Origin: Nectonema munidae
Taxonomy: Eukaryota; Nematomorpha; Nectonematoida; Nectonematidae
DNA length: 64,000 nucleotides
Assembly (NCBI GenBank): GCA_030549495.1
Contig: JAUIRK010000008.1
Location: 248,001 to 312,000, forward strand
Reading direction: 5' to 3'
Below, piece after piece: positions 36,911 to 50,400 of this stretch. Position numbers and translations under genes: made by a program. Numbering within the stretch: position 1 is the stretch's first letter; the number at the start of each line of letters is the position of its first letter. The notes beneath the pieces were generated by a model. That model saw only the letters and a program-made list of their open reading frames with translations, was not told the origin of the DNA and searched no databases.

Positions 36911-38355
36911 ATAAAGGTTGTTTCGTTGTTTTAAACATCATAAAAACATGATAACTTGGCTATTTCTTCCAGATATGGTTCAGTTAAAAATCAGTAGAGA
37001 AAATTCTTAGGTTCCACACTTTCATAAGATATTTTAGATAAGGTCTATTTCCGCTTGATGATTCAAAAAGATTTGCATTGACAAATGAAGCCTTTTTTCT
37101 CCAATGGCGAGACACTTCTAGTCTATTATCTTATTTTTCTTTAAATCCATCCATTTTATTTCTTCGGATCAAAAGGAGAAACATCTCCCATATCATTCTC
37201 ATCAAGATTGTCTTTAGGTTTGCATTTTCTACCGGCGGTAGAATAAGAATATTGATAAAGCTCTCAATAAAAGAATAAAGCTGCTTGAAACTCATTAGTA
37301 AATTAGAAACAATTTATGCTGTTAGTGAACAATTGAAGATAATAATTAAATGCTAAAAAAGATTATTTTTTCTATTTTATATTTTAATTCTCAGTGGTGT
37401 CATAAAAATTTTTTTAAAAATTTGAAAATTAGTTAAAATAGCAAAATAAAAAAGTTTGATGTGTATTTAAACATATAATTTTCACCTTTTAACGTGAAAA
37501 ATAAAAGAGAGTGTTCAATATACTTATTTTAAGCGTAAATACTTAAATAATTTTAATCGAGTTAGAGCCCGTTTTGGAACTTTCTGATTAGATTTTCAAT
37601 TTCACCTGTATGAAATTAATATCGGATCTATTACCTGATATAACAAGTCAGCAAATATTTTATAAATTTTGATAGGTATAAAAATTGTAATATCTTTTGC
37701 AAATAAGGACAACATAAAATATTTTTAACAATTTTGTGTGTTAAAATCTATATATTATGTTAATGTTTATTTCTATATAAAATGTTATTTGAGGATGATA
37801 TTTCTAACTGTTTTTTGTGTTAATTATAGTTTTTTCAACAAAATTTTTCTTTTTTTCTCTCTCTCTCTCTCTGAGTAATGAAAAATTAAAGAAGTCATGA
37901 ATATCAACTCCCCTTAAAACTTTATTTTCATAAAATCTAGAACATTATGAAAACTTTTTGATGACGATCCATTAAATTATGACTAAAAAATATGTTTTAA
38001 AGAAAGGTAACTTTGCCATAAAGATAAAAATCATATTTAAATTTAATCTCATTTATTAATAATGACTTTATTGACTTTTAACTGCAATATATATTTTTTT
38101 AAAAAAAGATATGTTTAACTACAAATTGTCTGTATATTTTGTTATAACGCACATTTCAACGATAAATATTCAAATAAATTTTATCTACACAAATACAATT
38201 ATAATTGTGCCCTTAATAAGGAGTTTAAAGTTCTCACAATGCCTATTTGGATCAATTTTTTTTAATTAAAAGTTATATTTCTCATCTTCAAAGTGCTAAT
38301 TTTATGTTTTTTTTTATTTTTATGTTTTTATAATAGATTCAGTAAAATATTATAA
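36911..38355. other. Region upstream of l(2)gl exon 1
   Basis: AT-rich, with a (CT)n run at about 37857-37873. The l(2)gl promoter or 5' untranslated exon may be here, but I see no decisive signal. Confidence 0.4.
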
Positions 38356-38448
38356 ATGCCTAGTTTCTTTGGTTTTCTTAAAAATAAACAAAGTAATGAT
38401 ACTAAAGCAACTACCATTAATTATAGAAACTATCTAAATTTTACAAAG
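38356..38448 (+). CDS. l(2)gl: l(2)gl exon 1 with start codon
   Basis: ATG at 38356, then MPSFFGFLKNK and NYRNYLNFTK before GTAAAT, phase 0. It parallels the LLGL start (short basic head, then ELFAFNKTVEHGFP), so the join to DVFHGYP in exon 2 fits. There is no in-frame ATG further upstream in this exon that fits better. Confidence 0.85.
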
Positions 38449-41400
38449 GTAAATCTTTATCATAATTCTAAATATAAATTTCCGTGATTCATAATTTGTC
38501 TTTTTAATCAATTTTATGCTGTTTTTCTTACCCTTTTTAAAACCAATATATTTTATTATATTCATATAAGATTGTACTTAATAGTTATATCTTTGTCAAA
38601 AATTAGAAGATTAACAAATACTATAGAGAGCGTTGAAAGTATAACCAACGATTTAAAAACTACTATTCTTGCTATTATTTTTCTTGTACGAAGATGAAGT
38701 ATATTTTAGAAGTGTTCAGAAACATAATAGGGGTGGGAATGGGATAGACGATTTACCGCACGACGATTTTATAACATTTTTTCTAAAAAATTTTTTAACC
38801 CTCTATACCAAAAATCATTGTGAGCGAATGCCTAGAGTAATATTTTTGAGTATTACTTTTGTTTCACAAGGTCCATTTACTCATATGTGATGGATCTTAA
38901 ATATATTTCATGCAATTTCAAAGAGGTGGAGTCGATCATTCAAAATGGCCACCTTGATCTTGAACTCTCGTTAAATCTTCAGAAGATGTTTAATGTGAAA
39001 ATTATTAAGAGCCAATTTATCTGAAATAATATTTAGTTATTAATAAATTAACCTTTTTTCTAAGGTTGACATAAAATTTTGAACTAAAAAGAGACACTCC
39101 ATATGTCTATAAAAATTATATACCGGCTCGTTTCCCTTGAAATTCTCCCACTCCACCGGCATACATATATTTTTCCTAAGTTATGGGCGAATTTCTTTCA
39201 TGGAAGTGACCGACTAGACTAGAGGAGGAGGCCAGGGAGATCCATTATTGACGAAAACGATAACGAAGATCGACAAAATTATCGTTATTTTCGCAATTCA
39301 AATAGCTGGTATGTTCCTCATATAGGTGCAAAACTTTTCATGTGGGGAGTCCAGGGAGATCAATTTTGTTTTAGCACGTAATCCACTCATGGCTTGTGCT
39401 AATTGATTCTCTATGACACTTCTCCAACGGATTTTTCGCCTCTTATAATATTTTATACAGTTTTTTGTGTTTATTTTTTAATATATTTCGAAAAATACTA
39501 TTCTATTCTAATTTCCTACAAAAATTTATAATTACAGTTTTTTAAATGTTGCCGTTAGGGTGGGGGAGGGGACAAGAGGACTGAGCCTGCGTGGAGTTTT
39601 GTCCGCACCAAAACTCTCTAGAAATATAAATTAGGCCAACAACCAAGCTACATATACCCGTCGTGGCGTATTTAGAATTTTCTAACTGGTTGAGGGGTCA
39701 TAGAAATGATATATGCGGCAGACTCACATTGAATATACGAATTATTTCTTTAACACTATGGGAACTTTTTTTAACTCGCAAATCACATAAATTTAATTTC
39801 CGCGAAAATTTCTTGATTTACAGTAAGTTTATTATGATCTGATTTTCTCATTAGTGCAATCGTTGAATAGAGATTTAGAATGTTGACAATTTATCTTGAT
39901 ATGCCATTACTGACATTATCTTATATCAACATCTCTTCTAAAAAAACAAAGAAAAAGCTATTGCTTGATATATGTGTGTTATGTAGGATGAATGCGAGTA
40001 GTTATTAAGTTTGATTAACGTTATCACACAAGGCAAGCCAATCCAAGACTGGTTTCGAGCTTTTGGGTCTGATCACAGTTGGATGCACCTTGCTACTCCC
40101 ATTTCTCTGAATCGAACTGACCTCATGATTAGACAATGTTATTGCTGGGAATTTTTAGTTGGCTTATACAATTTCTGTATTTTATCGCCTCTTCTTCTTT
40201 TTTTAATTTATCGGTTAACACATATGTCCTTGATAATAAAAGTGTTTTCTTTTAGTTTACTCTGCATCATCATTTCGTATACAAATAGGAAAGAAAAACA
40301 CTTGTGCACGTTCATCTTACTATTTGTTTAGCAGCACTTGAGATCTTAACTGAATGTAGGTCGTTTTATTTCCTTCTCATCGTATACTTGCACACTCTTG
40401 ATGCCGCCTATACTTCTACCTATCTATTATCATATTATTCTTTGTATATCCAGTTTTATTTTATGTGCTAATTCTATGTTGACGCCCTATATCATAGAAT
40501 TTTTTATCCATGATAATTTGTTATTTTATTTATTTTATTATTTTTTTTTTGTTTAATAATTTGTTATTTTGTATCAAATTATTATTAAAAACCCCATTAG
40601 ACTACGCTTTCCCTAACTCAGGATAATTACGCCCAAAAGGCGCATAATTAAGCCAGTTATTAATTTTCTTTTCCTGGGCATTTTATTTGCTTATTTGTAT
40701 TCTCTTTTTTTAAGATAGATAAAAGTAAAAAAGGGGGTAGATGCTTTTCTCCAAATATCAGTAGACTTAATTCAGGAGACGAGACAAGACAAATTTATTG
40801 TGAAATCAAAAAGAATATAGAAGGAGGAAACAGTAAATCCACAAACCGGGGTCTAACACAGTGGAGGTGAAAAAGGAAGTTGTGATGCTTCATCGGGAAG
40901 GGTCGCATTAAATTTAGGAGACCGAATGAGAATTGCACTCTTGAGTTACTTTCTTCATGTATGAAGAAATTGGTTGACACATTGTTTCTAAAGTCAAGGA
41001 GGGTCTCTTTGAGATATTTTTGATTTATTTTATCTTTTACACATCTATAACTGTTTTACATACTTACGTATAAAATAATTTAATTGAATTGTTTCGTTTT
41101 TTCTAATGAAAAATCCTAGTCTGTTTTATTATCTTAAGTTTCCGTCAATAAATTATATTCATTTTTTAAAACAAAATGATAAATGAACAACGGATTTTTA
41201 ATGGTCACTTTCCTAAATTAAAGGATATATATGATATGTGGTATTAATAAAATGCTTATAAAGTTTTCTCTAACATACAAATTGCAAATATAAATTCCCA
41301 CTAACTAAAGTAACGATTGAATTTTCTTGATTTAAATTATAGTAATCAATATCCATAATCAAATAAGCTTTGTAGTTAGTCGGGTTTTTTTTGGAAAAAA

Positions 41401-44400
41401 ATTAATAATTATGTAAAGAAAATTATTCTTAAAATAAAGTATTAGATCTGAATAGTTCTGCATAGTGACTCCCAAGACATGGAACATTTTACCCCTTATT
41501 GTTCTACTCAGGGCCGGCCATAGTGTTCGCGGGGCCCAATGTGGGTAGGAAAAAAGATTAAAAGTGAGAAATAAGATTTTGAAAAAAAGAAAAGAGATTT
41601 GTTTTATCACTTTTTCATTAACACAAAATGACGATCAAAGTAGCTTTACTTTGCGAACCTTGCATTTAGCGAAATCATACAATATATCATCAAAATGAAA
41701 AATGAGAAGCGCTAGGCCCACTGCGGCCGTATGGGTTGCAGTGGCCTAAGGCCGGCCCTGGTTCTACTTGTAATAAATATTTGCTTATTTAAATTAATTT
41801 CAGAATTAAAGTCGATTTTTTAACTAATATACTAGAGATGGAACCATACCAAAGTTTTGTACGATTCCGATGCCCTTCTTAATTGTCTTATGTGTAGAGG
41901 TAAAAATTTATCTCAATTAATTCATGTGTTTCGGTCTGGAACATCAATAAATCGAGTTAATTTATTAAAATTTTAAAATGTGTTTAAATATTTAACTCTT
42001 TTAAATACTTCTAAAAATAAAAATCGGGACTGAGGTATCTATAAGGTGCTAATTCTTCATTTTTTAAAGACATCTCTCAATTTGAAAGCTATTTAGTCGA
42101 CTGTTCCTTTCTGTTTAGGATGTGTTCCATGGTTATCCTCACAAACCCACAGCTGCTACCTTCGACCCATCTCTTCGCCTACTTCTTATCTGCACCAAAT
42201 CTGGTCTCATTCATGTGTAATTCAATTTTCTTTAACTTTCTTTAACGGCACCAAAAGTTTCCCACAAAGGCGTACCGAGAAGTGGCTATCCGTCCCCACT
42301 TCCCCAATTTATTGGTCTCCGAATATAGTATCTTGGGTACATGCAGTCTCGCGTGTATTTTCTCGAGAATCAAAAAGCTTAAAAAGCCTTGAAGTCTCGA
42401 GAATCGAGTTAGTTAATCCTTTAGTCAATTAGAGGGTTAATTAGCTTGTTATTGAGTTGACTTGTAAAATATTTACAATTATATAGTTGGTTAACGAGTG
42501 AAGAAATGCTTATTAACACTAGAAGGACCAAAGACGTCAATTGACGTAAACTATACTTTGATATTGGATTTATCACTATAGCATGTGTGACTATACCATC
42601 ATACTACGTGACAATGTTTTAATTAATGTTTCATTTGACATATGTGTTATTTTATCTTTGAAGAATTCAACTTCAAGATGATGTGTCATTTTTGACATAA
42701 AGGACCATCTGCGTCAATTGACGTCTAACTTTTATATTCATTCATACACATATACGAATAAGTATATTATTGTTTTTTTGCTTTATTCTTAGCTTCTCAC
42801 TCATTTCTTTGTCTTACAATTCTTTTCGATCATCATGGATATGCTTTTTTCAAGTGGAGAAGATAAATCTGGCAGTGATTTTTTGGATGAAGATGAGAAT
42901 GGAATCTTTCTTTGAGCAGAGTTTTTGCAATTCTAGTGATATTCCTTTCTCTTGTGATAGTGAAGAAGTTGAAGATGAAAGGAAGATAGGAGGATCAGAA
43001 AATTCAGACATCTTTATCAGTAAAGACAAATCAATTTGGACAAAAATCTCAAAAAATGAATTGAAGAGAGGACTTCAACAACAAAACATAACAAGATTTT
43101 CGCCAGTCCAACAATTTATGCTATCACTCATACAGAAAAACATCCTCTTCTTCCTTTCGACTTCTTTTTCTGAAAAAATGTCGATTCATTCAGCAGTGTA
43201 CAATTGAGAAGCTAAAAGAGTAACAAAAAATTCGGATTGGAATGTTTCTTTAGAAGAATTAGAAAAGTTCATAGGCTTGATATTCACTAGAGGAGTTATT
43301 GGTGCAAAAACTTACCTATAAAAAGTATGTGGAGTAAAGCATGGGGTTGTGAAATTTTTCCCAGTACTATGGCACGTACACGGTTTTTAGAAATAATGAA
43401 GTTTCTTCGTTTTGACTATAAAAGTGAAAGGAAAATTCGATTTGTCCAAGATAAATTTTGCTTGATTTCTTCAGTGTGGAATGAATTTATAAAAACAGCC
43501 AAAAATGCTTTGTTCCAGGCGCATTTATCACTGTAGACGAACAACTTATGCCGTGCAAGTCTAGATGCAAGTTTATTCAATTCATGTCTAACAAGCCTGA
43601 TAAATACGGCATAAAGTTTTGGCTTGCTGTTGATCTAGACACAAAATATTTGGTGAATGGTTTTCCTTACCTTGGCAAAGACATCACCACTCAAAATAGT
43701 GCAACTCTCCAACTGATGTTGTTATGAAATTGATCAAGCCTTATTATAACAGAGGGTACAACATTACTTGCGACAACTACTTCACATCACTCAACTTGGC
43801 TGTACAACTCCATCAAAAAAAGTGTAGCTTGATTGGTACCATTCGCAACACAAGGAAAGAAATACCTTTGATTTTGAAAGAAAAGCACGCGCTTTATCAT
43901 ACTTTAGCCTTGAAATCAGAAGAACATCGATTCCTCACTCTTACGAAGTACCAATGCAAGAAGTCCAAATCTGTCATCATTCTCAGCAGCATGCACCAGG
44001 ATGTTCAAGTACCAACTGAGAACAACCAGAAGAAAAACCGAAACTGTTCTTTTATAATCAGACAAAATCAGGTGTTGATGTGTTTGACCAAATGATAAGA
44101 TTGTATTCAACAAAAGCAGCAAGTAGAAGATGGCCCGTACAAGTTTTTACAATATCTTGGACATGGCCTCAATAAATAGTTGGATACTTTACAATAAAGT
44201 TAATAATTTGAATTTATCAAGGTTGAAATTTTTGCAACAACTTAGTGAACAATTGACTGAATATAAAATTCATGAGGAGAAAGAATTTTCAAAAACTATC
44301 GAAAGATGCTTACCACAAAAGCGTAGAACTTGTTCCAACAAAAATTGCAAGAATAGAACTACAGATTTATGTTGTGGCTGTAAAAAGCCAATTTGTGGTA

Positions 44401-47400
44401 CATGTGGGGTAAAAAAATGCAAAACTTGCATTTAATATTTGTTTTTTAACTTAAATAAATTTTTTCATTATTTTTTTAATTTTTATTTGAAGAAATTCAA
44501 GATAATTTTGATATTTGGTATATAAGCGTCAATTGACGTATTCGGACCTTTATGGTGAATTTTTTTTTGGCCCTTCTAGTGTTAATTAATTAATTGCACG
44601 ATGTCTGCACTGCTAAATGTATGAGCACGGAATCTATTCTTTCATGCTTGGAACGTATTTGGACTATTATTCATGCTTATAAACAAAAGTACATTTCCTT
44701 ACATCTAAACTATGGCTATTTCTTAGTTACGATACATTCTCGAGGTAAGGTATTTTGTGTTATCCACAAGTCACAAAATTGATCTCATTACATTATTAAT
44801 TAATGTAGTATCGAATGAAGCAATCTTCTTGTGTGAACAGTTTTGCCCTACTTTCTAGCAATAAACGAACTTTTTTTTACTTTTGAAAAAATTTAAGCCT
44901 CACTATAGCACTCCCATGAATCCTCAGCATGACATTTTTCCTTGATTTCTTTTTAATTCTGTTTTTTTAGTTTTGGTGCTCCTGGAGTTGAATTTAGAGC
45001 TAGCTGCGATAAACCTATCAAGCAAATCCACTTTCTCTCTCAGGCACTTTTAAAACAATTTGTTATTTTTCAACCTTTCATTCCGTAATAACTTTTTCCA
45101 CTTATAGGGCAAATATCTTGTTCTAACAGAGGACAACACTCTTCAGTTGTGGGCTATCAGTCACACTGTCCCCATCAACAAAAGTGACTGCAGTAATCAT
45201 AAGGACAATTCTCTGGATCAAAGACTGCTCCCGAACTGTGATAACACATCTCGTGCTAAAAACTATTCCACCATCATCAGTAAATGCAACTCCAATCTTG
45301 AATGCCTGATCTCTCTCCCATTTGTGCCACAGACGCCGTAATCTTATACTTTTTTCGTCAAATTAATTTCCTTCTATTTCACAAATGCATCTGCTTTGAT
45401 TTGCGTTTTCTCTTTCAATGAGATGATTGTAAGTGAGGCGATTCTCATTTCTGGAGAAACTGTTGTCACACTTGTCCTCAAAGCAAATTGAGAAACAAAA
45501 TCAAGAACTAGCACAAAGTCTATCTTCCTTTAACAACCATTTGGTGTGAAAATGACGTTATCTGTTCTTAACCGAGGCTATAAGATATTTTTATTCATCA
45601 AATATATTCTAAAAATACCATTATCTAAACCTAAGAATAAGCTTGGAAATTTTTTATTCTTAGTAAGCTTGCATTTTTTTCAAATGTAAATTTCTTCTCA
45701 TGACCCTAAAAAATAAAAATATAATCTCTTCACTTTAAAATCTCATGTGAATTTTTATAACATTCTAACACTCAGAATAATGTGTAACCTTTAGGTTACC
45801 TTTTAATTTGATCGCTACAAATATCTTTTTGAGATGATTTATTTTTAGTGAAATCTAAAACTTAGGTATTTAGAAAATAGTGTGAGGATTTTATTAGAAA
45901 TTGATGAAATTGTGTTTTCACTCAAACTTGATGACGTCACGTTGGAAATCAATCCCAATTTTATTATACCTAGTCATACACGGAGCAAAGTTCATTTTTT
46001 AAAAAGTCTCAAATTAAATACACGAGGAAATCTAGTTATATAGAGGCAAGATATGTAATTGAATGAACAAAGTTATGCAGGATGTATGAATTAAGGATGT
46101 CCTTAAGGATCGCTTGTTATTACCCAGTAAGAGAGAAACCTAAGAAATTAAGGAGGGAAAAACTCTCTTTCTCTCTCTCTTGAAAATAAAAAAAATATGG
46201 TAAAATTTTTTAAAAATCAATTCATATTAAATTTTCATTTTAGAACTTTTTACTTTTTCACACGTGACAAAATATTTAAAATTTGAATAAAATTTAAAAA
46301 TATTTCAAAATAAAATACAGTTAAAAAATTAAAAATCAAACTTTGACAATTTTTAATCATGTTTTTTATATTGATATATTTATTGGTATTTTTTGCATCC
46401 TCTTATTTATAATTGTATTTGTTGTGTAAAATTAAAATTTAATAGATTTTACAAACTGAAATAAAGCTTAAATTTTAAGGAATAAAAACAATTAAAAAAA
46501 TCTAAAAAAAAAACAAATTCCTTGCTTTAGTAAATATAACAATTCTAATTACAAAATTAAAATGATACTGATTTCAAAAAAAATTTAATTTTGAACTCTC
46601 TCTATTTCCAATTTGCAAGTTCTTCTATTTTTTAATAAAAGATTTTTTTTAATTTGTTGTGAAATTTAAATAAATGCAACTAGATTATACTTTTTCTCTA
46701 ATAATAAAATATAAAAAAAATGCGCATAGCCTACTTTAATATCGGATCGGATATCCCCTAACTCCCATCCTATGTCCTAATCTGAATCTTTTCAAAAGCC
46801 GGTTATCCTGCTTCATTGCTATCCGGTGCATCGCTCTTCACATGATTTTTCTGCGTTATCTCTTCATTTTCATTGTATACAATCAAACGCCGAGAATGTT
46901 TTAAAATAAATAAATAAATAGGCAAATGATCTAGATACTATATGGCGTAGTAGTATGCAATGGATTATAACGAATAAAATTAAGAATCATTGGTGCACGT
47001 CATCATCCTTGTGAGGTTTTGTAACGAAGTGACTTGAAATTATGAGTGCTCGTCTCCCATCTCCAACCTCTTCATGTTTCAAAAGATTTTTTATTCTTTT
47101 TCTTTTCTATGCTATAAGAATAATAATAGTTAGTAATTTATTACTGAACTAAAAAAATCAAGCACACTTTTGACCAATCACACTACTTCTTTTGACACGC
47201 TTTCCTTATACAAAGCTTTACGCAGTGAAGGTAGAAAGAAAAGGGACGATTTGTCAATGAGAAAATTGTATAATGGCACAAAAAAATTCGCTCGTTTATT
47301 GTCTTGACGTCACATTCCTTTCAAACTTTATTACCACTCCATTTTACTGTTGTGAGGTTGCGCTGAAAAAAGGCTCTTAGCACCCAAATATTGTGTAATA

Positions 47401-50400
47401 AAAATTGCTTTAATCATTTTTCAATAATAGCATCTTATAGTTATTCTCTTACTCTCTTGTTTCAGGGATGATAGCATCACTTACTGCTTCGTGTTGGGAC
47501 ATTCATCTCAAATTTGGATTGGAACAGAGTGTGGCAATATTCACGTATACTCCTTCCAAATTGACCTTAAAGATGTTTACACCAAAGATCTTCTCGTCAA
47601 GGAGTATGTAGGCCTTATGCGAATTTTTACTTTGTTCCTCAATTTTAATTTGTTTATAGCGTTTCATACAAGCTAGCTGTCAGTTCCATAGAATTCATCT
47701 TTTCAATGCCTACAGAGCCTCTTCTCATGGTGATTGGTTTCACTAAGGGTCTCATGATTGTGTGGGATTCTTCGAAGAAAAGTCTTTTCCAGTTTTTCCA
47801 AAATACCAACGTAAACCTTTTTATCATTTCATTTACATCTCTTAATTTTTGAAAGTGCATCTTGTGTTTTTCTTTCTAAACAAATCTGGTGACCCATTCC
47901 ATCTGAAAGGGTTAAACCAAGGTTAGACAATGTCGATCTAAAAAATTAATAAAGATATATGCATCTTACTATAAAATTTTACACCAATTTCAATGTTCAC
48001 ATGTTTAACTCTTTCATGCATTTTGTATATTCAATTTAAATTTAGAACTATTTTTTTCTTGTTTTTCTAAGTTACAATTGAAGAAAAAAATAATATATAA
48101 ATTTCTTTTTCAAAGCGATAAGATTTTGAAAGTTAAACTATGGTCGAGTCAAGATAATGTGTAAAAGAACTGAACAATACTTTTTAAGGATTTGTAAGTT
48201 TTCTTATGATGAACATGTAAAGAATATCTCTCGTCGCGTAAAAACTCAATATTACAAATAAAATAGATGCTAGTCTTTATAAAGGGAGAAATGGAGGTAA
48301 AAAATTTGAGAATGACTGGAATAAACCGTGACACATTTTGTTCTTAGTTTTTTTCGTGTATTTTGAATATAAATTTTCTATTAATTAATTTTTTATGTAA
48401 TTAATTAATGTATTAATTTAATTTTTTTATCCACCTTAATGATTTCCATTCGCGAACAACTCTTCTTCTTCACAACAACTTTATGAAGCAATTCAATCAG
48501 TGCATTTATTACAAAATCTCTTAGTCTTCTTTGAAATCTTGTTCTTTACACTCAAATAAACAAATTGGAAAGATTTTTTTTGAAAATTAAGTCTACATTA
48601 TGTGTACAAATTATAAATTTTATCATCTACTACTCGATTAAGAAGTAGAGTATAGAAATCTTTAATGATACGCTTTTTAATAGATATTTGATATTGATAT
48701 TTTCCATATAAAAGGTTTTGAAGAATTAATAAAACACGTTGACCTTGTGAAAATTGTAAAAGTATTACTCGAAAGAAATATATTAAAGGAATTGTAGAGT
48801 ATGGTATTGATTTTATTTGACAACGTAGAATATAACGTATACATGGAAGCAGGCAATGAATATTGTATACATGTTATCATTTTTCACTTTTAAACTACCT
48901 AGTGCATGTTAACTTGTTTCATATTAGTGATTGATTCATTTTTAATACCTCATAGACTGCAGACATTCCCAACCGCTATGACGTAGCACATATGGGTACC
49001 GTAAGCAAATATGCTCTAAAAACTTTTTACATAACAACTTTTTTATATAAAATGTTTACTATTATATGGTATTCATTATATTTCATAATTCAATCATGAT
49101 ATAATAAATAAGAAATTTTTTTATACTTTTTTATCTTACTAAATTATGATCGATCTTAATTAAAAAGTGTATAATTTTCTCATAATTTTGGCGATAAAAC
49201 TAAAATTTAAGAAATTAAACTAACTATGCCAGTACAGTTGTATTTTTTTGGAAATCCCAACTTATATATTTGTATGGTTTATAGTTGGCGTTGTTAAGTT
49301 TTATTTATCAAAGATTTTTTTATAAAAAAATTTGTATTTGAACTTAAAATTGGCGAAATATTAGATTATATCATATGAGTGCCACAAAGTTTCCAAAGAT
49401 CAACAAAGGTGTCGCCGTGTAAAAAAGGTTCGAAGCTTCTTCTTTAGAAAATGCAAACTTTATATTAGCAAAATAATAATAATAATTGCTAAAATTTTCA
49501 TGCATCAACTCGACAAATTTAGTTAAATTTCTTAGTGGATAAGTTCATCAAATCAAATTTCTCTAAATAAATTGATTCTCAAAACAGATTCAATATAAAA
49601 TTAGTTGTTCTTTTCACATGCTTTTTGCTTTCTTCTTTAGCAACTCGAAGATGCTTGTTGGTGTCCCGATTTGGACACCCTTTTCATAACTAGTCATAAC
49701 AATGGCTCATACTGCCTTTGGGACATCAAGAGTGGGGACATTGTCGATGAGCCTGTCAAGCCCTATGGTTGCATTCCTAAGATTCAAATCATTTCTTTCA
49801 TTTAATGCGCTCTTTTAACGTTTCAGGGACAAATTGCAAGCCAATCACTACTGTGTTACGTGAGACTATCCTCTTGAAAGACGGGGAGAGGTACTTGCTT
49901 TTACTCTTTGCAAATATCTACCTTTTTTGTTTGTTCTTTTCAAAAAAGCTGAGAGAATTCTTACTTGTCAAGTATTATGTATAGTATAATATACTAAAAT
50001 CTATTTAACTCATGCCCAGTAAGCAAGTAAGCTTATTTTCCTGACTTCAAACTCAAGAAGCCTCGAGTCTCAACCAAAATTGTAGAGTTTGAGTTGGAAG
50101 TCACAATCTCATTCAAGCCAAGATAGGAATGGAAGTCGAAGTTGGAAATAAATGCTTGAAATTAATTACAAATTATGCAATATTTTATGATATCCTTCAT
50201 TCTATTCTTTTTTTATTCCTAAAATTTTTAGAGTTGTATCTCTCATCCGTACTATTGTTTCTTTCCCCGTTTCCCAAAATCAAAATAAATAATGCAACAA
50301 GCTCTCGCTCCTTCAGCCAAAAGAAACTCTCACTTTTAATTCATTTGTTTAGGAAGCAAAATTATTGTTTTTTTTAAATCGTTAAAGCTGATGTAAGAAT

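Noticed and set aside
40011-40331. 106-codon open frame in l(2)gl intron 1
   Set aside because: No homology recognised and it lies within an intron.
45930-47315. TGACGTCA-like octamers as CREB-type regulatory sites
   Set aside because: Isolated short palindromes in introns, with no other support.
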